45,639 nucleotides of DNA from Fidelibacterota bacterium. Lineage in GTDB: Bacteria > Fidelibacterota > UBA2242. Where the stretch lies: NCBI GenBank assembly GCA_030603165.1, contig JAUVYH010000003.1, positions 1 to 45,639 of the forward strand, given 5' to 3'. Positions within the stretch are counted from its first letter, which is position 1, and each line of letters opens with the position of its first letter. Shown here piece by piece: positions 29,301-36,867 of this stretch. Made by a program: the position numbers and the translations under genes. Below the pieces are notes generated by a model that had not been told where the DNA came from, did no database searches, and was given only the letters and a program-made list of their open reading frames with translations.

Positions 29301-29619
29301 GTGCCTCTGACTCAGGTTTAATCCATAATGACACCGTGATTTGGTCAATGCTATCTATGGTTGGAGAATTTGGAACTTGTATATAATCATCAATCCCATC
29401 AAAACTATAAGCGCTATTTTCATTCCCAAACCGGTCAGTTGCTAAAGTTGGAGCATGTCCTGTTGTATCCCCATGATTACCATTCCCGCTTTCATCATTG
29501 GCATTACCGTTGAAAGGGTAATAAGCAACCAGCCCATCATTCAAGCCAGCAAACACACTTCCCGTAATAATGAATAAAACCATTAATGCAATCAAAATAC
29601 AATTAAGGTTCTTTTTCAT
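26323..29619 (-). CDS. Secreted multidomain LamG/FISUMP/cohesin-dockerin protein with C-terminal sorting signal
   Basis: This is a 1098-residue exported protein. The signal peptide ends in GSVFAG (about 25). A LamG/concanavalin-like domain (about 28-230; DGLVAYYPFNGNANDESGNG) is followed by a FISUMP-type domain (about 235-450; GNQWWMAENL, GWHVPTDEEW, SGFSALPGG) and a second LamG (about 455-670; LVAYYPFNGNANDESGNGND). Then come a cohesin-like beta domain (about 680-810), a dockerin I-like pair of Ca-binding repeats (YGDVDSNGEVQAHDAALIL, ADVTLNDTVTALDASIIL), another cohesin-like domain and the sorting signal (NYPNPFNPVTTIQYAIPE ... GSGVYLYKID). Its partners or ligands are unknown; it is presumably surface-displayed through the por system. 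RBS GGGAGG lies upstream on the minus strand. It is alone, with repeats on both sides. Confidence 0.85.
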   Translation of the reverse strand: MKKNLNCILIALMVLFIITGSVFAGLNDGLVAYYPFNGNANDESGNGNHGDTTGHAPTLATDRFGNENSAYSFDGIDDYIQVPNSPTIDSIDQITVSLWIKPESEAPYYFPYAIIEKYGSWDLGQRQRDLHWGFKYSPDSFIDHWTFDLELDKYYHFVMTYNENEMRIYINNTLDTTITQTGTISPSDNDLYIGENTFGGDYYYDGVIDDIRIYNRALTKSEIDSLYHEGGWALYETGTVTDIDDNTYQTVKIGNQWWMAENLKVTHYRNGEAITRINNNTVWSAMTEGAYCFYDNDDNNGDTYGVLYNWYAVNDNRNIAPEGWHVPTDEEWKELEMYLGMSESDANATGWRGTDEGSKLKEIGTTHWNSPNTGATNESGFSALPGGSRGWDGPYNFIGFQAYLWSSSDLNTTEAVGRTLDYDSSGIYVSPDGYGKEDGFSVRCIKDSEPPNLVAYYPFNGNANDESGNGNDGTVSGATLTADRFGNGNSAYEFDGIDDYIISEIGNIGTMGLSFWYKSSFPDPDIEWPHFFWYNNSYCCMYSFSKPGQEGYIYSRKQLADNNGYHVVTDYPPLFDTWHHVFLQYDSINNYLKLYIDGNNMFNGIYTNDGGYHPVSQNDTIYWGYWGAPLNLLSFKGSLDDIKIFNCILDSATIDSLYHVGGWGENILIAVDSLNAFIGDTIDIPVNVEFPNGKNYDSAELTFSGYQDGLDFIEVDTSLSMTGGAGWSNAVNETGDSLIISWFAGAEDISGSGVFCRLKFAVTGEPCNFVPINIESALFNTGDDSVSITNGGIYIKPIPVYGDVDSNGEVQAHDAALILKYVIEVETLDCQGLVNADVTLNDTVTALDASIILQYGVGLIDTLPYDTSNGNLLAKGSITMKDGSYVPGQVIEVPLTLSGGSNILSFEGCMSYRPEQLVYKDIEWSQVTEGFLIEVNESDGRLVFAGAGSAPDGESGVFATVRFVINASFSGVETTVSLDELRWNEGAVKNDVAVSTLSRIAAIDLDVSGIPTEYSLSRNYPNPFNPVTTIQYAIPEKSYVTLTIYNIAGQALEVLENQSKEPGYYSVQWDASKVGSGVYLYKIDAGRFSDVKKCVILK

Positions 29620-30372
29620 GATCGTTTCCTCCCTAAGATATTTTCTAATGATTTAAAAACCAACTATCGTATATACTTTTTGCACAATCCTCTTTATAAA
29701 AAACATCAAATATCATGAGCAAAACATCCCGATATCCGGAACTGTAAAAAAAACAATTCCCGGCGGATTACATTTTTTATCCTCTAATAAATTTATTAAC
29801 CTGAAATACTTCAATTCATTCACGGTTTACATTTGCAAACAAAATACTATTAATATTTTCGTTATGCAAGAACAATTTAGGTTTGATCGTAATGCCTACC
29901 TGGGTAAGCCAGAATTTCAAATTTCCCCAAAGGGGTGCCTTCGGCACAAGTTTCAAATTGCAAATTGTAAATTTATAAGAAAATTCCCTTTGGGATAAGA
30001 GTAACTTTGCGAAAGCTATCTAAAAGAGATTTACAGTATTCATCTGTATCTTTCGCATTACCGAGAACGAACTTTCGCAAAGATTACTTCTGGTTTATTG
30101 GTTGATTAGTTTACTGGTTTATCGGGGCTGGATGTTGAATTTTTAATTGAAGATTGCTAATAAAATCACAATATCAAAACACCAAATTTCTCCAATGGGA
30201 CGCCTTTGGCGCAAATTTCTAATTACTCTCCCTTCCTTTCTCCCCTGCTCCAATTTATCGAAGGTTTACTCCAAATAACTGAAGGATTACGTTTGATCAA
30301 AATCTGGATTACGGTATTGTATATATGTCGAATTATCAATAATATTGGAGAGCAGAAATTAAAGGAGGCTAC
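29620..30372. repeat. Intergenic region with repeats and no gene
   Basis: No protein-coding gene is supported in these 753 bases. They contain the double-hairpin repeats at 29925-29946 and 30190-30211, and an inverted repeat AGTAACTTTGCGAAAG (29999-30015) against CTTTCGCAAAGATTACT (30072-30088; one gap). A weak promoter for the following GGDEF gene could be TTGATC near 30294 with TATTGT 16 bp later. Confidence 0.55.
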
Positions 30373-31389
30373 GTGGCACAAGAACCGGATTTTTACGACA
30401 TAGAAATCACATTGCAAACCCTAAAATATGCAACCCGGCAATTGGTGGCTGAATTGGATGTGGAACGGGTAGTTTTCCATGCACTTCACTCCATCGCCGA
30501 TTTCAGTAACAGTGGCAAATTATCACTTTTACTATTGAATAGTGATTCAACAACAGCTAATGTCGCGGGGATATTAATTGACGGAGAATTCAGCACGCCA
30601 AACGAACAAATTACCATAAGAAACACACCACTTGCAGAAATATTGGAAACAAAGCAATCCGGGACTTATGACATCCTGAAAAAGACGCCGTATCCAATCC
30701 CGACCTCTAAAATATTTCATACCAAATCAAAATGCAAATGCCTTCCATTAGTGGGCACAAATCATAAAGTTAACGGGTTTATAAACTTTGAGGAAAAGTC
30801 CGGCAAGATAATCCACAAGAACCATCAGGAAATATTAACCGTTTTGACTACCTTGATCGCAATGACGCTTGAAAATGCCAGACTGTTCCAGCTGGCAACA
30901 ATCGATGGGCTTACCGGTCTATATGTTCGCCGATACTTCGATATCCGTCTTAAAGAAGAAATTACACGACTAAAGCGCATCGACTCAAATCTTGCTATAA
31001 TTATGATGGATATCGATCACTTTAAATCCGTTAACGACACATTCGGACACCAGCAGGGGGATGTTGTATTAACAGAACTTGCCTCCATTCTTAAAAACGC
31101 CATTCGTAAAGATCTGGATATTCCCTGCCGTTACGGGGGTGAGGAATTTGTCGCTATTCTGCCCGGCACCGATCAGGAAGGCGCCATCGTCCTGGCGGAA
31201 CGCATCCGGAAACGATGTGAGGATTTTCAATTCAAAAGCCTTAGCGATGATCCGATTCGGGTTACGATCAGTGGAGGAGTTGCGTCGATCAATTCCAATA
31301 CGATTATTACAAAAGAAGAATTATTCGAGATAGCGGATAAAAAATTATACGAAGCAAAACAGGCGGGACGAAATAGAATCCGGTTTTAA
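30373..31389 (+). CDS. GAF-like sensor diguanylate cyclase (GGDEF)
   Basis: This 338-residue protein probably makes c-di-GMP. The region from about 10 to 165 resembles a GAF fold (LDVERVVFHALHSIADFSN ... VLTTLIAMTLENARLFQLA). The GGDEF domain begins at DGLTGLYVRRYFD, with an intact active site RYGGEEF (GGEEF at 255-259) and ends with the LYEAKQAGRNRIRF motif. The inhibitory I-site position is KDLD rather than RxxD, so product inhibition may be lost. The GTG start is supported by AAAGGAGG at 30361-30368. The protein has no membrane segment, so it is cytosolic. It lies alone between two repeat-rich gaps. Confidence 0.88.
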   Translation: MAQEPDFYDIEITLQTLKYATRQLVAELDVERVVFHALHSIADFSNSGKLSLLLLNSDSTTANVAGILIDGEFSTPNEQITIRNTPLAEILETKQSGTYDILKKTPYPIPTSKIFHTKSKCKCLPLVGTNHKVNGFINFEEKSGKIIHKNHQEILTVLTTLIAMTLENARLFQLATIDGLTGLYVRRYFDIRLKEEITRLKRIDSNLAIIMMDIDHFKSVNDTFGHQQGDVVLTELASILKNAIRKDLDIPCRYGGEEFVAILPGTDQEGAIVLAERIRKRCEDFQFKSLSDDPIRVTISGGVASINSNTIITKEELFEIADKKLYEAKQAGRNRIRF

Positions 31390-31440
31390 CCCTATAACGT
31401 CATTTAGGAAATATGATGCGATATATATTTCCAACTAACA

Positions 31441-31606
31441 CCGGCACATCTAAAATTATCTCAAAAAAGAACAAAGATTAACCCCCGGTTTGAACCGGGG
31501 GAATGAAGGTTGTGCACCACGTTTCCGACTTTAGTCGGTAAGTTACCCGAATGAATTCGGGGGTATGTTATTAGTGCTCAGTATCCACCCAATGAATTGG
31601 GTGGTT
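31441..31606 (+). repeat. Composite multi-hairpin repeat, full copy
   Basis: Modules in order: linker CCGGCACATCTAAAAT, hairpin CCCCCGGTTTGAACCGGGGG (31482-31501), CCGACTTTAGTCGG (31525-31538), CCCGAATGAATTCGGG (31546-31561) and CCACCCAATGAATTGGGTGG (31585-31604), then TTAA. It shares this order and linkers with copies at 6374-6803, 38799-38892 and 39348-39517. Confidence 0.75.
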
Positions 31607-31672
31607 AACTTTTAGAAGTGAGTTCCTGACGCAACGGAGAATGGAATTAAATTTTTAAGTTACGTAGTAGGG

Positions 31673-32524
31673 TTAATCGCTGCGCAATGTCACCCAAGAT
31701 ACAGTTCCTAAAATAAACAAACCACCAAGAACCGTTCGAAGCTGCGGATATTCTCCAAGAACAAGTATCGCCAGCAGGATGCCATAAACCGGCTCCAGGG
31801 AAGCGATTATTCCGGCGGTATATGCGCGGATATGCTTCATGCTGTGAATAAAAAGCGTATGCGCCAGAGCGGTGCAAATTATCCCGAGAAATGCTATATA
31901 AGCAAGATCATTTATAGCTATGCGCGGCGCTTGAATAATGATAACGGGTAATAATATCAGGCAGGCGATGAAGTCCTGATAGAAGGCAATCTTCAGCGCC
32001 GGGTAAACAGATGTATATTTCTTATTAAAGATTGTCAGTAAGGCAAATGTCCAGCCGGAGATCAAACCGTACAAAACTCCCTGCATAATATTGTTTCGGA
32101 TATCAAATTTCGGAATAATAACAATCATTCCTGCCATTACAATGAGAGCCGTGATTACATCGATTATTCTCAATCGGCATTTTGTGAACAGCGGCTCACA
32201 TAGAGTTACAAAAACCGGGAAACTGGAATAGGTCAACAGACCAATCGCAACTGTTGATACCTGAATTGAATAAAAAAATGTCAACCAGTGAACAGCCAAC
32301 AGCATTCCCATCAACAGAAATCCGCAAATATCACGTCGATTCTGAAATTTAAAGCTGATCCGGTATCTTCTGATGACGATCCACAAAACGACCGACGCGA
32401 AAGCCGTTCGCCCAAAGACGATCGTTACAGGACTTGCCGCAATTAATTTTCCAAATAGTCCCGCCAGACCGAATAACAGCACGGCGATATGAATTCCCGA
32501 TAGATGTTTTATTCGTGTAGCCAT
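31673..32524 (-). CDS. EamA-family (DMT superfamily) permease
   Basis: This 283-residue integral membrane protein has ten predicted hydrophobic helices in two homologous halves, the hallmark of EamA/RhaT-like drug and metabolite transporters. Recognisable stretches are FGLAGLFGKLIAASPVTIVFGR in the first half and SLEPVYGILLAILVLGEYP in the second, where a Glu-Pro motif is typical of the family. The transported compound cannot be predicted. The promoter region on the minus strand contains a perfect palindrome (32537-32565). Confidence 0.85.
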   Translation of the reverse strand: MATRIKHLSGIHIAVLLFGLAGLFGKLIAASPVTIVFGRTAFASVVLWIVIRRYRISFKFQNRRDICGFLLMGMLLAVHWLTFFYSIQVSTVAIGLLTYSSFPVFVTLCEPLFTKCRLRIIDVITALIVMAGMIVIIPKFDIRNNIMQGVLYGLISGWTFALLTIFNKKYTSVYPALKIAFYQDFIACLILLPVIIIQAPRIAINDLAYIAFLGIICTALAHTLFIHSMKHIRAYTAGIIASLEPVYGILLAILVLGEYPQLRTVLGGLFILGTVSWVTLRSD

Positions 32525-32536
32525 TCCGGTATAATG

Positions 32537-32565
32537 AAAGTGTCAGGCGTAACGCCTGACACTTT
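32537..32565. repeat. Perfect 29-base palindrome
   Basis: AAAGTGTCAGGCGT (32537-32550), one A, then ACGCCTGACACTTT (32552-32565): the 14-bp arms match perfectly. It sits between the M48 protease gene and the EamA gene, both on the minus strand, where it could act as a terminator or processing hairpin. Similar TCAGGCGT palindromes are common in many genomes. Confidence 0.75.
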
Positions 32566-32588
32566 GCAAAACTCCCGGTATTACGATT

Positions 32589-33809
32589 TTAATGAAATAC
32601 TCTATTAAATCTGCGCTTATTCTCAACATTCCAATCGACATTTTTTGTTAATTTTGCAGATATAAATGCAGTGACTTTCTCCGATCTGTCCTCGATCGCA
32701 TCGTACTGCCAGTTGGATTCCGGGTGCCAGAAATCGCTGCTCGTCATTGATTTAATTGTCTTCAGAACAGAAGCCAGACAATGTGGATCGTAACCAGCCC
32801 GGTAAGCATAAATGACGCCCATCATATCGGCTTCGTATTCATATTCATTCTGACGGCGGGCAGTTGCCGCTTCGAACATTTGAAACGCAAGATCATCCAG
32901 CTCTTTATCGCTAAACCCTTCAGGCATATCTTCCTCTAATTCGTCAAATGCATCCTCGGCAACAATTTGTGTTTTGCGTTTAGTCACCTCGGAATAGCCA
33001 TGCTGCTGAACCACGTGGGAAATCTCATGCCCTATCACACAAGCAAGTTCCGCCTCACTTTGCAGGACATTAAGCAAGCCCAGTGAGACGAAGATCATTC
33101 CGTTTGGTGTAGCGTAGGCAGTAGGACGTTCATCGGAAAGAATATAGAATTTAAAAGGATAGTAGTAGAGCGGCGTGCTTTCCACTATAAGATTCCCGAC
33201 CATATTGATGTACCGCAGTTTCTTAATATCCGTCTCAAGTCCGCCGGTTGCAATTTGTCCCGCCACGGCAAAACCCATTTTTTCAAGATAGGAGTTGATT
33301 TCGGGTTCTTTATTCTCAATTTTTATTTGTCTGTATCGTTTCCTTATTTTTTTCATGTTTCGATTTCTGTAAGTCTCTTGCCGGAAATTTTCATACTCCC
33401 GGGACTGAAAGAACACCTTATCATATTGATCCAAAAAAGTCAAACTTCCATCATGTTTTTTAAAATAGGTCTGGGCAAATCCTTTTACTGCGCCGCTGGC
33501 GGACGCCCTTGATATCATACTTGGCTGACCTGACGGAAAACTCGTATTTGATATACTGCCGGATTTTCTATCCTGTTGAGATAATGCGTTATTCGAAATC
33601 CAGCCTTCCTGCCCGCTAACCCGGATTTTCGCCCATCCCGAAGTCTCTTTTAAAATTGTCACTATCGCATCTTTCACTAATATTCCGAGAAGCGGATAAT
33701 AACTGCCGGGACCTTTGCGGAGATGGGTATTGTCCTGGTAAATAGTAGCCTCTTGTTGTGCCAGAATCATCATCGACATTAAAAGGATTATTACTACAAA
33801 TCGTTTCAT
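32589..33809 (-). CDS. Secreted SH3-domain M48-family zinc metalloprotease
   Basis: The product has 406 residues. The signal peptide is about 1-18 (MKRFVVIILLMSMMILAQQ). A bacterial SH3 domain follows (about 28-82; LRKGPGSYYPLLG, GWISNNAL). The peptidase domain has the zinc motif HEISH at 261-265 (IGHEISHVVQQHG) and the third-ligand region EYEADMMG, with the M48 companion motif TPNGMIFVSLGLL. The enzyme is related to BepA/Oma1-type peptidases that monitor envelope proteins; here SH3 may tether it to cell-wall or protein ligands. It lies 23 bp after the CHASE2 cyclase gene on the same strand and is probably co-transcribed. Confidence 0.88.
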   Translation of the reverse strand: MKRFVVIILLMSMMILAQQEATIYQDNTHLRKGPGSYYPLLGILVKDAIVTILKETSGWAKIRVSGQEGWISNNALSQQDRKSGSISNTSFPSGQPSMISRASASGAVKGFAQTYFKKHDGSLTFLDQYDKVFFQSREYENFRQETYRNRNMKKIRKRYRQIKIENKEPEINSYLEKMGFAVAGQIATGGLETDIKKLRYINMVGNLIVESTPLYYYPFKFYILSDERPTAYATPNGMIFVSLGLLNVLQSEAELACVIGHEISHVVQQHGYSEVTKRKTQIVAEDAFDELEEDMPEGFSDKELDDLAFQMFEAATARRQNEYEYEADMMGVIYAYRAGYDPHCLASVLKTIKSMTSSDFWHPESNWQYDAIEDRSEKVTAFISAKLTKNVDWNVENKRRFNRVFH

Positions 33810-33832
33810 CTTTCACCTCAAATTTTATTAAA

Positions 33833-35992
33833 TCATTTCACAGTTATATTAAAAATACCTTTTTCATCGATCAGCTCCGGATTCTTAAGCAATTGCCGGC
33901 AGCGTTCAATAAAAACCTGCGCAACGGAATCATCCGGCTGCATGCTAAACACTTTTGAAAAGCTTTCAGCGGCGTCTGTATATTTTTTCCGGCGGTACAT
34001 CTCTAATGCTTCGTTGTGTATAGACAATAATTCCATAGTTTCGTTGTCAACATCGCTTCTCTCGGCAATAACCGTGAATATCTTCAGCGGTTTATCTCTT
34101 CCCTTGACCCGGATATAATCAATTTCCCGGCACACAATAATATCTTTCACAAAATCATAAGTGCTTTCAGAAATTATATTTTGAGTGCCGTACAATTTAT
34201 TGACGCCCTCCAGCCTTGCGGACAGGTTGACCGTATCGCCAATCGCCGTGTAATCCATCCTGTTCCGCGAACCTATATTGCCCACGATCAAATTCCCGCT
34301 ATTTACTCCCACGCGGGTTATCAACGGCACCTTTTTGCCGGCTTTTTCAACACTCATCTTCGATAGCGCTTTAAAGTCCAGCACCGCCCGGCAGGTTTGC
34401 AAGGCGTGTTCTTTTGATTCAACCGGAGCGCCGAAGATAGCCATAATTCCGTCACCGGTATATTTATCGAGCATTCCGTTATTTTTGAATATTATCGTTT
34501 CAACTCGCTCAAAGTAATCGTTAAGAAACTGGACGATTTCATGGGGAGCGAATAACTCCGAAGTGCCTGTGAAATCCTGCAAATCGGTAAACAGTACGGT
34601 CGCTTCAATTTCCATACCGCCCATTTCAATCTCACCGGAATTCCGCGTTAAATTATCGACAACTGCCGGATGTAAGTATCTGTTAAACACCTTTTTCACC
34701 AACGCTTTCTCCCTGCCCTCGGCGAGATAGTTAACCACCAGAACACCGATAACGGATACTATCAGGGCAATTTCAGAACGAACTGCCGGGAAAAAAGTCA
34801 ACCGGTATTGAAAAAGAAATACAGCGCAAATCAGTGGAACAAGGAACATAATTAACGAAGCAATTGAGGCTTGCCACACCTTAAAATTCTGCCAGATCAC
34901 GCATAACAGAACCAGAATCAGAAATGCGGCAAGAAGCCATAAGCCATCTCCAAAATGAGAAATATAGTCATCCCGAATAATATTGGAAAAAAGGGTGGCA
35001 TAAATTTCAACGCCCGGATAGGGTTCAACGGAGCTGAAAGGCGTTGTTTTCAAATCTAAAAGTCCGGCGGCTGTCGCTCCGATAAACACAGCTTTGTCTT
35101 TAAATGTCTCAACCGAAATTTGCGGTTTTTCACCATTTATCCACTGCAAATAGGAATTGATCAACTGGGCATAGGAAATATAGGTAAACGTATTCCCGGG
35201 TCCGCCCGCTCCATACCAGTAAAGTTCAAACATGCCATTTTTATCAACCGGAATAGAATGATCTCCAATATCAAACGCCTGCTTTTCCTGATCATAAGCG
35301 ATATCACTATCACCGGTATAAAGCATTGCCGCCGCCAGCGCCATGTACGGAATTATTCTGTTTTGATAGCTGTACAACAGTGGAATACGGCGACAAACGC
35401 CATCGTCATCGGTGAAAAAATTCACTGCGCCGGGAATTGCCATCCCTTTTTGAAATTGGTGTATCGGTAATGTCAGATTTGGATAGCGCCTGACTAATTG
35501 TTCCGGTCCGGTGAATTGTGCCTCAATTGAGAATTGATCTACTAATGGTTCAAGAGTGTTATGAGTGGAATCCTCCATCTGGGTAGCAAGAATGACACGC
35601 CCGGAGTGCAACATTGCCTCTGAAAACTGCGCATCGGCATAAGCTGCCTGAACATTCAACCGGTCAATATCAGGCGATGAAAAGATAATGTCATAGGCAA
35701 TTAATTTCGCTCCGCAATGCGATAAATAATCAGTGGTAATCGCATAAACATCGCGGGGCCAGGGCCACAGTATTCCAGAATTTTCCTGAAAATAATCCAG
35801 ACTGTTCTGGTCAATTGCAATGATAACAACCTCGTCGGGATGCTGCTCCGGATTAACATTACGATAAAGCAGATCCTGTCCCTGTTTTTCCCATCTGTCG
35901 ATAAGCGCAAACCGCGAACCTAACAGCGCCAACCCGGCAGAAACACCGGCAATTAAAAGCGAGATCAGGCACTTTTGAGTAATACGATTCAT
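33833..35992 (-). CDS. CHASE2-sensor class III adenylate cyclase
   Basis: This is a 719-residue receptor cyclase. TM1 is near 12-28. A CHASE2 sensory domain follows outside the membrane (about 35-340; IDQNSLDYF, AYDIIFSSPD, GVCRRIPLL, VFIGATAAGLLD), then three TM helices (about 350-430) and the catalytic domain (about 465-640). The two metal-binding Asp positions are in LFTDLQDFT and KYTGDGIMAIFG; the signature MDYTAIGDTVNLSARLE is complete. The K...T pairing in the purine site suggests ATP rather than GTP. The C-terminal tail (about 655-705) looks like TPR helices (EALEMYRRKKYTDAAESFSK). It is probably a sensor that makes cAMP; the stimulus is unknown. Confidence 0.88.
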   Translation of the reverse strand: MNRITQKCLISLLIAGVSAGLALLGSRFALIDRWEKQGQDLLYRNVNPEQHPDEVVIIAIDQNSLDYFQENSGILWPWPRDVYAITTDYLSHCGAKLIAYDIIFSSPDIDRLNVQAAYADAQFSEAMLHSGRVILATQMEDSTHNTLEPLVDQFSIEAQFTGPEQLVRRYPNLTLPIHQFQKGMAIPGAVNFFTDDDGVCRRIPLLYSYQNRIIPYMALAAAMLYTGDSDIAYDQEKQAFDIGDHSIPVDKNGMFELYWYGAGGPGNTFTYISYAQLINSYLQWINGEKPQISVETFKDKAVFIGATAAGLLDLKTTPFSSVEPYPGVEIYATLFSNIIRDDYISHFGDGLWLLAAFLILVLLCVIWQNFKVWQASIASLIMFLVPLICAVFLFQYRLTFFPAVRSEIALIVSVIGVLVVNYLAEGREKALVKKVFNRYLHPAVVDNLTRNSGEIEMGGMEIEATVLFTDLQDFTGTSELFAPHEIVQFLNDYFERVETIIFKNNGMLDKYTGDGIMAIFGAPVESKEHALQTCRAVLDFKALSKMSVEKAGKKVPLITRVGVNSGNLIVGNIGSRNRMDYTAIGDTVNLSARLEGVNKLYGTQNIISESTYDFVKDIIVCREIDYIRVKGRDKPLKIFTVIAERSDVDNETMELLSIHNEALEMYRRKKYTDAAESFSKVFSMQPDDSVAQVFIERCRQLLKNPELIDEKGIFNITVK

Positions 35993-36072
35993 AGATATGT
36001 TTTCCGATACATTATGAAGACCTATTCAAGCGCTTCTCATTCAAGATTTCAATCCCATTTATCAAAATTGGC

Positions 36073-36550
36073 AATAGTTCACCACTGATTTTCACGGAGT
36101 TACACTGAATTATCAAAATATTCTTCTCATTATTTCATCCCGACTCGTCGGGACAGCACCAAAATTAAACAATAACCCTACTCTTAATCGTGTTGTTTTT
36201 CCCATAGAAATCACTACGTGATAAGTAATTAATTGTGCTTCATCCTGATTTGTTATCTTTTTCATGGCTTTGTTTTCTACAAGAATTCTCTTTTCAACAA
36301 GAAGATCATCTCGAAATTTTCGATCAAACACAACATTTTTATAATGAACATCTAATTCTAACTGTCTTTGGTAAGATATACCCATTAAATCAAGCTCGTA
36401 ACACAAGGCATCTTCATTCACCCCGTGTAATAGATTGTTCATTAATCGTCTTATTATCTTCTTTTTTATTTATTACACGGGGTGAATATTGCAACTTGAT
36501 CATTTTATCTCTTTTCTGTGATATTCCGTGTCCTTCAGTGGTGAACTATT
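36073..36550. mobile_element. 478-bp inverted-repeat cassette carrying a GxxExxY gene
   Basis: AATAGTTCACCACTGA (36073-36088) is the exact reverse complement of 36535-36550. Beyond the perfect 16 bp, the next 20-25 bases of each end still resemble each other (CACGGAGTTACACTGAA against CACGGAATATCACAGAA). ATCAAAATTGG flanks the element on both sides (36061-36071 and 36551-36561; one extra C on the left). Removing the element and one direct repeat gives an ungapped match to the neighbouring gene, so the flanks behave as an 11-bp target duplication. No transposase is inside. Confidence 0.7.
36113..36442 (-). CDS. GxxExxY-family protein, N-terminally truncated
   Basis: The product has 109 residues. 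EDALCYELDLMGISYQRQL, VVFDRKFRDDLLVEKRILVENKA and LRVGLLFNFG are the core motifs of the GxxExxY family, small proteins with a PD-(D/E)XK nuclease-like fold. Typical members are about 120-130 residues and begin with a helix plus the GxxExxY signature (G-LLESVY). Here that signature is missing: the residues just before EDALCYEL are LLHGVN, encoded by one arm of a 17-bp inverted repeat (36416-36432 / 36471-36487). The N-terminus therefore appears lost or rearranged, and activity is doubtful. The gene occupies most of the 478-bp inverted-repeat element. Confidence 0.7.
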   Translation of the reverse strand: MNNLLHGVNEDALCYELDLMGISYQRQLELDVHYKNVVFDRKFRDDLLVEKRILVENKAMKKITNQDEAQLITYHVVISMGKTTRLRVGLLFNFGAVPTSRDEIMRRIF

Positions 36551-36591
36551 ATCAAAATTGGAATTTGACAACCGCACGAAACAAAAGTCAA

Positions 36592-36867
36592 TTAACGATA
36601 AATATTATTGTGAGCGCCAATATCAATTAGGGTAATTTCTTTTTTCTCTATTTGCAAGATTAGCGTTATTCTATATTTATATGTAAGTCGAATGGCAGAT
36701 AAACCTTTGAATTTTCCTTTAAGCGAATGTAATTGTAGAGAAGGATGTAATGGATCCTTAATTAATATCTCAATAATTTTTTCAAATTGAGACCTCAGAT
36801 CAGGATGACGTTTGATAAATTTATTAGCAGTCTTTAAAAATTGATCCGGTACAACTAAAGTGAACAT
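36592..36867 (-). CDS. RelE/YafQ-type toxin of a type II toxin-antitoxin system
   Basis: This 91-residue basic protein has the RelE/ParE fold pattern: FLKTANKFIKRHPDLRSQFEKI, then LHSLKGKFKGLSAIRLTYKYRITLIL and the closing LIDIGAHNNIYR. The GAHNNIYR ending resembles YafQ/HigB-like toxins with a catalytic His near the C-terminus. Family members cleave mRNA on the ribosome, but the mode here is inferred. It overlaps the upstream antitoxin gene by 13 bp, the usual antitoxin-first order on the minus strand. Confidence 0.82.
   Translation of the reverse strand: MFTLVVPDQFLKTANKFIKRHPDLRSQFEKIIEILIKDPLHPSLQLHSLKGKFKGLSAIRLTYKYRITLILQIEKKEITLIDIGAHNNIYR

Larger units (their letters stand above)
36033..36567 (-). 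pseudogene. Remnant of a transglutaminase-gene 3' end, split by the GxxExxY element
   Basis: Bases 36033-36071 joined to 36562-36567 give a 45-bp segment that aligns without gaps to the 3' end of the transglutaminase-like gene (37233-37277) with 7 differences. On the minus strand it would read FDKWD*NLE*E, where the normal gene has FDKWDWNLEWE; two Trp codons are now TGA. It lies downstream of the toxin-antitoxin pair in the same orientation as the intact gene, so it is a leftover of a second copy or partial duplication. The inverted-repeat element at 36073-36550 interrupts it. Confidence 0.65.
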
